Source of the DNA: Burkholderia sp. BCC0506
Lineage (GTDB): Bacteria; Pseudomonadota; Gammaproteobacteria; Burkholderiales; Burkholderiaceae
Length of the DNA: 64,000 nt
Assembly (NCBI RefSeq): GCF_902833145.1
Contig: NZ_CADFEN010000010.1
Span: 1-64,000 of the forward strand
Direction: 5' to 3'
Shown here: piece by piece, positions 26,601 through 35,140 of the stretch
How the letters are laid out: every line of letters begins with the position of its first letter
Numbering within the stretch: the stretch's first letter is position 1
Program-made: the position numbers and the translations under genes
Notes under the pieces: model-generated
The model's input: the letters and a program-made list of their open reading frames with translations, nothing else
What the model was told of the DNA's origin: nothing
Database searches by the model: none

Positions 26601-29600
26601 CGCGAGCCAGGTGTTGCAGGACGGTACGGTGGTGACGGCCGGCTATTTCGCCGACGCGCTGACGGGCGGCCGCAGCGCGACGCCGACGCTGTTCAACGTG
26701 CAGTCGAACAGTGTGTGGCAGCAATACTCGCAGTACACGCTGACGGGCGCGAACAGCTTCTTTGCCGCGCAGGCGGCGAAGAAGGGAGCCGTGACGCCGC
26801 CGTTGCCGCTGGACGGTGGCCAACTGGTGCTGGCAGCGACGAAGGCGCTCACGCTCGGCGCGACGCTGAATGCGGCCGCCGGCACGGGAGGCGCGCCGGC
26901 GGAAGTGGATATCGCATCGCAGGACATTCAGATCACAGGTAACGGCAGTGCCGGGCTGGCCGGCTATCTGCAGATCGCCGCGAACGATCTCGACTCGCTG
27001 ACCGCGGGCAGCCTGCTGATCGGCGGCACGCGCGCGGCGACGACGCGAGGCGTCGCGATCACGCCGATCGCGAACAGCGTCGTCGTGTCGAACGATACGA
27101 GCACGGTGCTGAAGGGGCCGGAGATTCTGCTGGTCACGAAGGCCGACGGCAGCGGTACCGATTCGAACGCGGCGAACGGCTTGCGTGTCGATGCAGGCGC
27201 ATCGATCGCCGCGCAGGGCGACTATCCGGCGGCGAAGGATCAGCCACTCGCGATTGCGGGCGACGGCGCGCTGCTGCGCGTGTCCAACGGCGCGATGGCG
27301 CCGCTGACGCGCACCGGCGGAACGGGCACGGGCTTGCTGACGGTCGGTGCGGGCGCGACGCTCGCGGGCGGCCAGGCGTTGATGCTGGATTCATCCGGCG
27401 ATCTGAAGGTCGATCCGTCCGCGGTGCTGTCGGCCAGGGCCATCACGGCGGACGGGTCCGCGATCACGTTCACGAACGCAAGCGGTGGTGCGGCGGCGAG
27501 CCTGCCGGGTTTCGTGATCGATCCGGCCGGGCTGGCGCAGTTCGCGAACGCGCAGCAGGTGACGCTGCGCAGTTACGGCGCGATCGGTTTCGTCGGCGAC
27601 GTGAACGCGACGTTCGGTAATGGCGTGGACCTCAGCGCGGGCACCTTCACGAGCGACGGCGGCCATGTGACGCTGAATGCCCAGCAGATCGCGTTCACGA
27701 ACGAAACGGGGGCGCCGAACGGCGTGGCCGCCCAGGGCAACGGCACGCTGACGGTCAACGCGAAGGAGATCGACTTCGGTACCGGTACGAAGACGCTGAG
27801 CGGCTTTGGCGCGGCGGCGATGAATGCGACCGGCGGCATCGTCGGTCAGGGCACGGGTACGTTCGATTTCGGTACGCTACCGGTGACGCTCGGTGCACCG
27901 GTGTATTTCGCCGATACGGGTTCGGCCTCGACCGTGAAGACGGCCGGTACGCTGACGCTGAACGGCGCGTCCGGCACGGCGCCGACGAAGACGCCGGTCG
28001 GAGGAGTGTGGCGCTTTATCGGTGGCACGATCGCCGACAACGGCGCGACGATTGCAGCGCCGGCGGGCAACGTGAGCCTGGAGGCGACCAGCGGCAATCT
28101 GACGATCGGCAGCGGGTCGACGGTGAGTTCGGCCGGTGTGTCGAAGCAGTTCTTCGACGTGACGCAATACGCGCCGGCCGGTGCGATCACGCTGCTGGCC
28201 GACGCGGGCACGGTCGATGTGCAATCCGGTTCGACGCTCGACTTTTCGGGGGCGAGCGGTGGCGGTGCGGCGGGGAACCTGACGCTGTCGGCGCCGCAGC
28301 AGCTCGTGAACCTGAATGGTGCGCTCAAGGGTAGCGCGGCGAGCGGCTACGCGGGCGGTTCGCTGTCGCTCGATACCGGCGGTGCGGCGGACCTGGACGC
28401 GCTCGCGAAGACACTGGCATCGAGCGGCGTGAACGGGGCGATCGAGATTCGGACGAAAACGGGCAACCTGACGCTGTCGCCGGGCAATACGCTGTCGGCG
28501 CGCACTGTGTCGTTGACGGCGGACGGCGGTGCGGGCAACGCGGCCGACACCGCGAACGGTCACGTGAACGTGTTCGGCACGATCGACGCATCGGGCAAGG
28601 CGGGCGGCGAGATCGACCTGTATGGCCGCAACGGCGTGGACCTCGAAGGCACGCTGCTCGCGCGCGGCGCCGATCCGAACCAACGCGGCGGCAAGGTCGA
28701 TATCGGCACCAGCGCGGTATTCGATCCGACCGTCGCGAATCCCTACAACGCGACCTACGGCTACGAGAACGTCGCGCGTGCGAACGCGGGGGCGATCACG
28801 TTGGGCGCAAATGCGCTGATCGACGTGTCGGGCGGCACGGCCGGTGGGCTCTCGGGCGGGACGGTGAATTTTCGCGCGCCGCTGCTCGCGGATGGCGGCG
28901 TCAACGTCAATCCGCCGGCCGCGTTCAACGCCGGCAAGGGCATCGTCGGGTCGCGCGCGACGACGCTCGAGGCCTATGCGGTATGGAGTACGACGGATGC
29001 GACGACGCATGCGCAGCACTTCGACGGCATCATCGATCCAGCGGGCTGGTATGACGGCAATGGACATCTGGTCGCCGGTACGTTCGCGGCACAGGGCACG
29101 AGCGGCGTAACGTTCAGCTTCACGCCGAATGCGAGCGGCGATGGCGGCGGCACGCTGACGAACAACTCGACCGGCGCGCAAGTGGTGCTGACGGGCAGCG
29201 CCGGCGATCAGGCGCAACTGCGCAACGGTGTGGCGTCGATCGGTTTCGACGGGATGAACGGCACGTACTTCGCGCCGGGCGCGGCAAATGCCGATCACCA
29301 GACGTTCTACGGCTATCAGAGTGGTGGCGCGACCGCGACGACGCCCGGTACGCTGATGGGCTTCGTGCAGCATGGGCTCGATGCGCTGGTGGATCCGTTC
29401 GCGGGGAAGAACGTCGCGAACGTCCACGTGGTGCCGGGCATCGAGCTCGACAATCCGGGCCCGGCGATCAACGGCGGCGACATTCAGGTGCTGACGAACT
29501 GGAACCTGGGTGCGGGTACGTCGCCGACCGATCTTGCGTTCCGCTTCAACGGCGAGGCGCCGGTCGTGACGCTGCGCGCCGAGAACAACGTGAAGGTCAA

Positions 29601-32600
29601 GGCGAGCCTGACGGACGGGTTCTTCCAGATCGCGAATCCGCTCGGTGGTGGCGGGACGATTCCGGTGCCGGCGTTGTCGACATTAGGTGCGGCGCAGTCG
29701 CTTTACTCCACGCCGTCCGGAGCTTACGCGTATTTGGGGCCAGGGTTTGGCCTTGACTACTTCGGCGCTAACGGATTCGGATCCAATCAAAATCTGGCTT
29801 TTGGGCCTGGTCAGCCGACTGGCGGAACCCCGGAAGAAATAGCGGAGTACTATGCATTGTATACGGCGTATGCAAATTTCTTAACTGCACCCAATCCGAC
29901 GATTACTTCGATGGTCAGCAGTTGGAATGCGAATTATGACAACATCAACATTATCAGCAGTTTTCGCGGTACCGGGAAAGTCGTGCCAATTTTTACGGCT
30001 CCGATTGCACCATCTGCTTCAGAGCAAGCGGTTAATCCCAGTTCATATCTGATTTATCTGAATCAGTACAAGACGTATCTTTTGACGGCGGCTCAATACT
30101 GGAAAAATAATGGCGGTAACTTTGTATTGGTGGACACGGTTACCCCGCCGGCTGTTCAACCGGTCGCAGTGATCACAACATCGACCATCAGCTTGCCGGC
30201 CGTCACCGACAATACACCGGCGCCGGTTGCTACCGCGGCGAATCCCATCCCGCTTCAATCCGCTTCATTGGCCGGCGGGACGAGTGCTTCGTTCCGGGTA
30301 GTTGCAGGCGCGGATCTCGATAGCACGAATCCGCTGACCGTAACGGCCGCGTCGGCTTCAACGAAATCGACGGGCAGCGGAAACGTGACTTTCGACGGTC
30401 ACACCGCTTACGTGGATGCCAACGGTTTGGCATTACTTGCACCGACAGCGATCCGCACCGGTACCGGATCGATCGATGTAGCGTCCGCGAAAGACATCGC
30501 ACTGTTCGATGCAGGTTCAACGCCTGCGAACGATCCGACCGTGATGGTTGTCCCCGGTGTCATTTACACGGCGGGCGCTCCGGCCGCCGGAATGCCTGCG
30601 CAGGGCAGCGATGTCGCGATCGTGCATCCCTCATGGACAGGCAAGCAGGACATTCTGGTGACGCCGGCCGTGAACCCGGATTCCGCCGGTGACATCACGA
30701 TTCATGCACAAGGGAACATCGTCGGTGCCGAGCGCCTGACGGATGCGACGGGAGCCGTGACCGGGACGCAAGGCAGCGACATCAGTCAATTCTGGTGGCA
30801 GTGGATGCAGGTCGGCAACCCGACGGGAACAGTCGGTGCAACTTTTCCCGTGACGCAGACCGTTCGAACGTCGATCAATTTCGGTGCTTTCGATCAAGGC
30901 GTGCTGAGTTCGGGCGGCAACATATCCGTGTCGGCTGGCGGGAACATTTCCGACCTGTCCGTATCGTTGCCGACGACGTGGTATTTGACCGCGGCCAATA
31001 CGGATCATCCGACGGTGAATACCGTTGGAGGCGGCAACCTGACGGTACACGCCGGCGGCGACATTCTGAGCGGCGGCTATTTCGTCGCGAAGGGAAGTGG
31101 TTCGATCACCGCAGGCGGCAAGATCGGCTCGGACATCGCGGTGCCGTCGACGCTCGTCGGACAACCGCCGGTTGTGCTGGACACGCTGCTTGCGACACAG
31201 GACGGTGTTTTCGATGCGAGCGCCCGTCAAGGCGCGAGCATCGGACGTGTGTTGAACCCGTCGTACGCGCAAAGTAGCGCACTGTTGAACGCCTATGGTC
31301 AATACGCGGATGCGCAAGGCTATTCGCCGCATTCGGCTGTCAATATCGTGTCGACGACAGGCGATGTGGCGATCGGGACGCTGAACGGGATCGACATGAT
31401 TGGGGGCGGCGCTTCCGATATCTCTCCCGGACGCAACGACATGTCGTTCGTGTTGCCGGCCTCGCTGAACCTGACCGCGTTCACCGGTGGTATCACGGTG
31501 GCGTCCAGCGGAGAACTCACTCCATCTCCGTCGGGCAATCTGAGCTTGATCGCGGACCAGTCGATTAACATTTCCAGCGTCAATGGCCTGGCGAGCAGTG
31601 CGACAGCGGGTGCCGGTCCGGTTTTCGGAATGCTCGATACAGATCCTTCGTCGATGCCGTCACCGACGAACCCTCGTGTCAACGTTCCGCTTTTGACCGA
31701 GAAGACGCTTGCCGCTCATGCCTCCGGCGCGCTGCATGGGGACGACACCGTGCCAGCGCGCATCTATAGCCTGAATGGTGACATCGTCGACGGGGTGCTG
31801 CAGACGACCGGCTTTTACGACAAACTTGTTCCCATTTCGATCGACAAGCCGGCGTTCATCCAGGCCGGGCAAGACATCGTCAATCTCGCTTTCCAGGGGC
31901 AAAACCTCCGAAAGTCCGATGTGACTCGCATCGTGGCCGGGCGCGACCTCTACGATACGGCGTTCGCGGGGACCGTGAACGCTGTCGTTCCTGCGCTGGT
32001 GCTGGGTGGTCCCGGCACGTTCGATATCGAGGCGGGCCGGAATATCGGGCCGTTGACGAACCAGAGTCAGATCAAGAGTGCCAGCGTTCTGACCGGCATC
32101 GATGCGATCGGCAATGCAAACAATCCGAACCTGCCGCATGAGAGTGCGAACATTAATGTCTTGTTCGGCGTGGGGCCGGGTATCGACACATCGACGTTCG
32201 TCTCGACCTATATCGATCCGGCGAGTTCCGTGGCAGGGGTATCGAGCACGGCGCCCGCCCTCATCGCGTTCGTGCAGCAGTACGAGGCGGGCCAAGTGGT
32301 CGATACAGGGCTGGTGAAGGATCAGCCGACGATCGCACCGCTGAGCGCGGCGCAAGCGTGGTCGAAGTTCGAGATGCTTCCGCAGTATGTCCAGCAGCTT
32401 TTTGCCGAGCAGGTGCTGTTCAACGTGCTGGCCCGGGTTGGGGAGGACTACAACAATCCCGCGAGCCCGTATTTCCAGAAATACGCCAGAGGCTATCAGG
32501 CGCTCAATACGCTGTTCCCCGCTTCGCTGGGCTACACGGCGAACAGTCTCGGCGGCGGCAGTAATGGTGCGAACAAACTGGTCGACACCGGCGATCTGGA

Positions 32601-33459
32601 CATGCGCAGCACGACCATCCAGACGCAGCAGGGTGGCAACGTGTCGATTTTCGGCCCGGGGGGGCAGGCGTTGGTGGGGAGCACGTCCGCGCCGCCGCAG
32701 ATCGTCGATGAGCGAGGAAACGTGATCGTGGGCCCCGGATCGATGGGTATCCTGACGCTTGAGAAGGGCGACGTGAATATCTTCACGGATCGCAGTGTGC
32801 TGCTCGCGCAGAGCCGGATCTTCACCGAGCAGGGCGGCGACATGACGATCTGGAGCTCGAACGGCGACATCAACGCCGGCAAGGGCGCGAAGTCGTCGGC
32901 CGATACGCCCGCGCCGCAGTATCTGTGCGATGCGAACCACTATTGCACGGTCGATGCGCGCGGGCAGGTGACCGGTGCCGGCATCGCGACGCTGCAGAGC
33001 GTGCCGGGCGTGCCGCCGGGCACGATCAACTTGATTGCGCCGCGCGGTACGGTCGATGCGGGCGATGCCGGGATTCGCGCGGGCAACCTGAACGTCGCAG
33101 CGCTCCGTGTCGTGAACGCGGACAACATTCAGGTGACGGGCAAGGCGACCGGTATCCCGCTCATGCAGGCGGTGAATACGGGGGCGTTGACGGCCGCAAG
33201 CGCGGCTGCGTCGGCCGCGACGCAAGTTGCGCAGGACATTGCGAAGAACAGCGCGTCTGGTGGCGCGGCTCGGCGCTGGACGATTTCGGTGCAGGTCGAA
33301 GGATTTGGCGATGCGGGCGGAGAGGGTGCGAAGAAGCACAAGCAGCAGGTCGGCTACGATTCGTCGAATGCGGTGTCGGTACTCGGATTCGGTCAGGTGG
33401 GGCCGACGCAGCGTGCGACGTTGACTGCGGATGAGCGTGGGCGGTTAGGCAAAATCTGA
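20686..33459 (+). CDS. Giant TpsA-family exoprotein (filamentous-haemagglutinin type, DUF3739-like)
   Basis: The protein has 4257 residues from ATG 20686, with GGAGTGG at 20674-20680 deciding the start. A long signal peptide (about 1-45, cleavage near AHAHA) is followed by a TPS secretion domain (about 100-400). That domain contains NAVLTWETMNVGRQTTLNFD near 173 and GAVYVINRNGVLFGAGSQVN near 229, the family's N-x-N-G motif. A very long beta-helix of GxxxLxGGTxx-type repeats follows. A DUF3739-like C-terminal region (about 3700-4257) ends in a Lys/Gln-rich tail with no membrane anchor. TpsB (49467-51119) should export it. By size and context it resembles P. aeruginosa PdtA, a phosphate-regulated TpsA. 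Residues about 3006-3199 are encoded by visibly lower-GC DNA and are rich in Tyr/Asn. An intrinsic terminator follows at once. Confidence 0.92.
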   Translation: MAARARTERQLRATASRSVLKSELNPLYRAVVLMLAAGVSAHAHAAGITNLGQATARVSGGGAGGGAGTPGVPNLGVSPQQALQASQPSIRNLGYAAHAIAAQIAAQQNAAAAAAKLPSTVPNGLAPGGLQVAAGASGDTNNPVLWFNANAPTQNTDANGHVNVDVKQTGQNAVLTWETMNVGRQTTLNFDQSGGTQTNGANNWAVLNRINDPSGRPSQILGNITAQGAVYVINRNGVLFGAGSQVNVHSLVASSLDVLNMNNYNQAMVNRVPVVTDSTLAQDAAGIVASNKQFLSLPAGTTGGLAYPESGSSTGVTGSSYVPNEVLGLGNQVNLTSASQYQPWGDVTIEQGASITTHANGNVSDGGFVMIAAPNVTNAGHIKATDGQVVLAAGVGVSLRPNALSHANPQVLLPELSGQIVLLGANGQTTDITPAGTLTNTGIVEAARGHVNLLGSRVAQNGVVGVTTSVNVPGTITISTVDEYSSNNPTGAAYLGLGKVTGGASQGDGGNDAHRAGLLSFGPDSVTTVMPDGNGQTTPSTPGATFTPGSIGMTAGSVWFQGGSLIEAPGSTVSVAALTPSTSGATAPAGQTAVPGRIYLDSGATIDVSGLANVELPISQTLVTVDRIGQNELADSPLLRNGFLFGLKNVVFDSTLTGTRSDGVQWVGSPILNLSGYVNLIPRTVDQLLTNGGTITLSGNEVMTATGSSMNLNGGYVHYDGGMVSTTRLVDANGAIVPIGQASPYDTYVGIAGQFTESHPRWGVTKSWYNPLQAGGIAVPGSIVGGVYEPDYIVGGNAGTLDVYATQSTVLDGEVSAQAFGGARQMQGNSLPTGGTFNLGADPKLGGTALVDLTSNSRETGSGTVGLVTLQNSAPLLDEIAPGFSIDTPLDQKTLQALPATDPRNVLANTVVPVATLNNGGFANLNVTEDKAGGKGIVVSEGTQLALQPGGSVSLSSAPLGADVNVAGKLIVPSGTISIASGGSIVVGPRGAISAAGQWVNNDVQAAPGTKPGNSQFINGGSIALSTGEQTVGNSSDGITDATGSILLRPGSVLDVSSGGELLANGQLLMQNGVPVGRGGNISLSTYAAPVTRQFGHTGDSGPVMPTTQPTNGTIALGGTILGDGFSGGGTLALQALGFRIGGDPKDAAPWDVYLPERFFAQQGFGKYVLNAYYDATVAPGATVALTHRDLIPDVPALVQTATGANVSTSGLTTSGRLDDYHRQPTSLVLTGGNYTSWITSANTAPSYPGVTGAVTLSSGASIHADAGAAVGFGSPTQVTVLGSIVAPGGAITLSADSGGTFAQTGQYGIFVPSDSRSVWLGSAATLDVSGTALANPLAAPVKNGAATVVPDTGKVLPGGSVTLSSDAGYVVAQAGSKIDVSGASTHFDQLQPNGTYASQPVWSDAGSITLSAGYGLFADATLAAHAGGERARGGTLTILPQPNRGVGGETALVIRQSGELTPVALAAGQRFTAAIDRTTGLPIGQPTGIIQFAADRLERSGIANLVLGSTAPLAPPIAFAGNVDLSLPESVTLNSGRIAAIGMGQLTTLLSAPSTALSTLLAQSPLHSAGATVDIDAPYVALNGPTLTSQSPSPSFASTTVSDARLNVNASFIDLNNQLQLINFGQANFTSSGDIRVGSTNASYSSSSALVAPGILYTAGDLTFKAADLYPSTGSTFIVDAVGPNDPSTGKRVPTTITFASNGPSSTPLSAGGTLLVDATDIVQGGTLRAPSGSLVFGVGDPTGSTAQAQFNGLPLVATDSVRFANGSVTSVSNDGAIIPYGTTVDGVEWQFNPLAGNNTVADLAAPPAKYVGVNAGNVALDKGATIDLSGGGDLQAAEWVPGTGGTRDVLSQYNTSYASGKGGTAVPVNAGAGNVYAIVPGAQSPVAAYDPTFAQTLQPSTNGNGTATTATATLGIGQAGMSDGVGKAVYLSGVPGLAAGYYTLLPGKYATVPGAYRITVSNTAGNLVPGASQVLQDGTVVTAGYFADALTGGRSATPTLFNVQSNSVWQQYSQYTLTGANSFFAAQAAKKGAVTPPLPLDGGQLVLAATKALTLGATLNAAAGTGGAPAEVDIASQDIQITGNGSAGLAGYLQIAANDLDSLTAGSLLIGGTRAATTRGVAITPIANSVVVSNDTSTVLKGPEILLVTKADGSGTDSNAANGLRVDAGASIAAQGDYPAAKDQPLAIAGDGALLRVSNGAMAPLTRTGGTGTGLLTVGAGATLAGGQALMLDSSGDLKVDPSAVLSARAITADGSAITFTNASGGAAASLPGFVIDPAGLAQFANAQQVTLRSYGAIGFVGDVNATFGNGVDLSAGTFTSDGGHVTLNAQQIAFTNETGAPNGVAAQGNGTLTVNAKEIDFGTGTKTLSGFGAAAMNATGGIVGQGTGTFDFGTLPVTLGAPVYFADTGSASTVKTAGTLTLNGASGTAPTKTPVGGVWRFIGGTIADNGATIAAPAGNVSLEATSGNLTIGSGSTVSSAGVSKQFFDVTQYAPAGAITLLADAGTVDVQSGSTLDFSGASGGGAAGNLTLSAPQQLVNLNGALKGSAASGYAGGSLSLDTGGAADLDALAKTLASSGVNGAIEIRTKTGNLTLSPGNTLSARTVSLTADGGAGNAADTANGHVNVFGTIDASGKAGGEIDLYGRNGVDLEGTLLARGADPNQRGGKVDIGTSAVFDPTVANPYNATYGYENVARANAGAITLGANALIDVSGGTAGGLSGGTVNFRAPLLADGGVNVNPPAAFNAGKGIVGSRATTLEAYAVWSTTDATTHAQHFDGIIDPAGWYDGNGHLVAGTFAAQGTSGVTFSFTPNASGDGGGTLTNNSTGAQVVLTGSAGDQAQLRNGVASIGFDGMNGTYFAPGAANADHQTFYGYQSGGATATTPGTLMGFVQHGLDALVDPFAGKNVANVHVVPGIELDNPGPAINGGDIQVLTNWNLGAGTSPTDLAFRFNGEAPVVTLRAENNVKVKASLTDGFFQIANPLGGGGTIPVPALSTLGAAQSLYSTPSGAYAYLGPGFGLDYFGANGFGSNQNLAFGPGQPTGGTPEEIAEYYALYTAYANFLTAPNPTITSMVSSWNANYDNINIISSFRGTGKVVPIFTAPIAPSASEQAVNPSSYLIYLNQYKTYLLTAAQYWKNNGGNFVLVDTVTPPAVQPVAVITTSTISLPAVTDNTPAPVATAANPIPLQSASLAGGTSASFRVVAGADLDSTNPLTVTAASASTKSTGSGNVTFDGHTAYVDANGLALLAPTAIRTGTGSIDVASAKDIALFDAGSTPANDPTVMVVPGVIYTAGAPAAGMPAQGSDVAIVHPSWTGKQDILVTPAVNPDSAGDITIHAQGNIVGAERLTDATGAVTGTQGSDISQFWWQWMQVGNPTGTVGATFPVTQTVRTSINFGAFDQGVLSSGGNISVSAGGNISDLSVSLPTTWYLTAANTDHPTVNTVGGGNLTVHAGGDILSGGYFVAKGSGSITAGGKIGSDIAVPSTLVGQPPVVLDTLLATQDGVFDASARQGASIGRVLNPSYAQSSALLNAYGQYADAQGYSPHSAVNIVSTTGDVAIGTLNGIDMIGGGASDISPGRNDMSFVLPASLNLTAFTGGITVASSGELTPSPSGNLSLIADQSINISSVNGLASSATAGAGPVFGMLDTDPSSMPSPTNPRVNVPLLTEKTLAAHASGALHGDDTVPARIYSLNGDIVDGVLQTTGFYDKLVPISIDKPAFIQAGQDIVNLAFQGQNLRKSDVTRIVAGRDLYDTAFAGTVNAVVPALVLGGPGTFDIEAGRNIGPLTNQSQIKSASVLTGIDAIGNANNPNLPHESANINVLFGVGPGIDTSTFVSTYIDPASSVAGVSSTAPALIAFVQQYEAGQVVDTGLVKDQPTIAPLSAAQAWSKFEMLPQYVQQLFAEQVLFNVLARVGEDYNNPASPYFQKYARGYQALNTLFPASLGYTANSLGGGSNGANKLVDTGDLDMRSTTIQTQQGGNVSIFGPGGQALVGSTSAPPQIVDERGNVIVGPGSMGILTLEKGDVNIFTDRSVLLAQSRIFTEQGGDMTIWSSNGDINAGKGAKSSADTPAPQYLCDANHYCTVDARGQVTGAGIATLQSVPGVPPGTINLIAPRGTVDAGDAGIRAGNLNVAALRVVNADNIQVTGKATGIPLMQAVNTGALTAASAAASAATQVAQDIAKNSASGGAARRWTISVQVEGFGDAGGEGAKKHKQQVGYDSSNAVSVLGFGQVGPTQRATLTADERGRLGKI

Positions 33460-33474
33460 CGAGTGGTGAAGTTG

Positions 33475-33511
33475 ACGCGAGCTGTCGGTTCGATCGGTAG
33501 CTCGCGTTTTT
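33475..33511 (+). terminator. Rho-independent terminator after tpsA
   Basis: ACGCGAGCT (33475-33483) and AGCTCGCGT (33499-33507) form a 9-bp stem followed by a run of five T. It separates tpsA from the convergent pstS-like gene. Confidence 0.85.
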
Positions 33512-33580
33512 ATATTGTGTTGTGAAGACAGTTTCGTGATGCTGGCGACGCGAAAGCCGGCACTAACTGGACGAGTAAAC

Positions 33581-33614
33581 AAAAAACCGCGCCCTTGACG
33601 ATCCAGGGGCGCGG
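33581..33614 (-). terminator. Rho-independent terminator of the first pstS-like gene
   Basis: CCGCGCCC (33587-33594) and GGGCGCGG (33607-33614) form an 8-bp stem. The A-run 33581-33586 gives the U-tract on the minus strand, 37 bp past the stop of the gene at 33651-34934. Confidence 0.85.
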
Positions 33615-33650
33615 CAGAATTAACGGCGGAGCATCCGCCGTCAGATGGAC

Positions 33651-34934
33651 TTAACGACCGACCACCGTACCCGTACAGACGCTCGCGTTGCCGATGTCGA
33701 GGTTGTAGCCGCTCGCGTTGCTCAGGAAGTCGTTCGAAATGGCCGTCTGGAAGTTCGATGGAATCGTGCCGAAACCGTTGCCGTGAACGATTGATGCGAA
33801 GCTGGCGTTCGTGTAGTGGTCGCTCAGGAAGTCATGCAGCGCCGTCTTGACGTTGGGATCCTTGTAGCACTGGCTCAGGACGATCTGGCTCGTGCCGACA
33901 ACCGGATAGCCAGCGGCCGGATTGCCGATGTTCGGCACCCAGGCTACCGGGTCGGAAGCGGCAGTCTTATTGTTCGGCGCCGCAGCGGTACCGAGAGCCG
34001 TTGCTGCATTCGCGTACGTCGGCGCGTAGTACTTTCCGTCGATCGTGTTCACGAGGCTTGCCACCGACAGTTGCCCCGCGCCCGACGCTGTCGCGATCGT
34101 GCTCAACGGAGCCAGGTACGTGTTCGTATAATCCGGGCTCAGGTACGCGACCGCAGCGCCCGAGGATGACAAAAGGGCGCTGCGCACATCGGTTGCGCCT
34201 ACGAAATTGGCTGGGACGCCCTTCGGGAACAAAGCCGCCAACGATCCCGTCTCGGCGAATGTGACGCCCGAAGCGGTATTGGACGGCGTACAGACGGCTG
34301 CCAGGTGCCGGGACAACCGCCTGTCTTCAGGACCGAAGGGAGGATAGATAACCGTGATCGGAGCGTTCAGGGCGTAGGCCAAACCTGTTTCGGGGTTGGT
34401 CACCTGGTTCCAGTCCGCGAGCTTGCCTGAGAAGATGCCGCAGAGATCATCGTCGTTCAGCGCGATGCTGTGTGCCTGATTCGGCGTCGTTTGTGGTGTC
34501 GTCGTGCTGGTCACGGCTGGGCCGTTGACGAGCGAAATCGCGATTGGTATAACGATGTACGGAATCTGGATCAGCGGGCCGTTAGTCGTGCCGAGCCCAG
34601 CCAGGTACGACGCGATTCCGGCTGTCGACAGAGATACGTCGCTGTTCCCGAAATCGACCGTGCCTGTGAGATTCGCGCTGAGTCTTGCCGGCTGATTGTT
34701 TAGGAACGCGATCTGGCCGGCGATCTGGCCGGCCGAATAGTACGTGAACGTTGCTTCGGCGGTACCGAACAGGCCGATTTCGGTCGTGGTGTTGCCGATC
34801 GCACCGATCATCGGCGCGACGAGTATCGAACCACCGCCTTGAACGAGCGGGCTCGCAGCCACCGCGGCCGTGGCGCTCATGCCCGAAATGAGAAGAGCGA
34901 GAACTTGACAGATCTTGCGCTTGCTAAATTTCAT
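33651..34934 (-). CDS. PstS/DING-like secreted phosphate-binding-type protein with altered ligand loop
   Basis: The protein has 427 residues from ATG 34932-34934 (MKFSKRKICQVLALL), with AAGGAA upstream. A signal peptide (about 1-28) leads to a mature start near SPLVQGGGSILVAP, recalling the DING/PstS N terminus. The two-lobed binding-protein fold is readable across the chain: IGLFGTAEATFTYYSAGQIA, ALNDDDLCGIFSGKLADWNQ, then a C-terminal CTGTVVGR. It is a close paralogue of the upstream gene at 35141. However, where that protein has SDSSGTTELL, the classical phosphate-contact loop, this one reads PPFGPEDRRL. Phosphate binding may be lost or changed. Pseudomonas DING-type proteins are Hxc type II substrates, which fits the gsp genes nearby. 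The 207-bp gap upstream contains the terminator of the paralogue. Confidence 0.88.
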   Translation of the reverse strand: MKFSKRKICQVLALLISGMSATAAVAASPLVQGGGSILVAPMIGAIGNTTTEIGLFGTAEATFTYYSAGQIAGQIAFLNNQPARLSANLTGTVDFGNSDVSLSTAGIASYLAGLGTTNGPLIQIPYIVIPIAISLVNGPAVTSTTTPQTTPNQAHSIALNDDDLCGIFSGKLADWNQVTNPETGLAYALNAPITVIYPPFGPEDRRLSRHLAAVCTPSNTASGVTFAETGSLAALFPKGVPANFVGATDVRSALLSSSGAAVAYLSPDYTNTYLAPLSTIATASGAGQLSVASLVNTIDGKYYAPTYANAATALGTAAAPNNKTAASDPVAWVPNIGNPAAGYPVVGTSQIVLSQCYKDPNVKTALHDFLSDHYTNASFASIVHGNGFGTIPSNFQTAISNDFLSNASGYNLDIGNASVCTGTVVGR

Positions 34935-35074
34935 GAGAATTTCCTTGAGTGGAGACAAATGTGAATCCTGCTGACACGGCCGAATTGCATTGGTTTATGC
35001 GATAAATCGAAGACCCAAGGTAAATTCACATCAAAGCGAACTTCCGGCCAATTCAGGTATGCGACTGACGATTG

Positions 35075-35103
35075 AAAAAAATGCACCCTTGGTTTCCCAA
35101 GGG
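35075..35103 (-). terminator. Rho-independent terminator of the second pstS-like gene
   Basis: CCCTTGG (35086-35092), loop TTTC, CCAAGGG (35097-35103), with an A-run at 35075-35081 forming the U-tract on the minus strand. It shows that the two pstS-like genes can be transcribed separately. Confidence 0.8.
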
Positions 35104-35140
35104 CGCAGTCGTGTCGGTCAGAAATCAGCCCGAAGATCGC

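Noticed and set aside
34300-34360. Compensating frameshifts as the cause of the missing SSGTT loop in the first pstS-like gene
   Set aside because: None of the other frames across this stretch restores the SDSSGTTE-type sequence, and the flanking alignment resumes cleanly, so it looks like true divergence.
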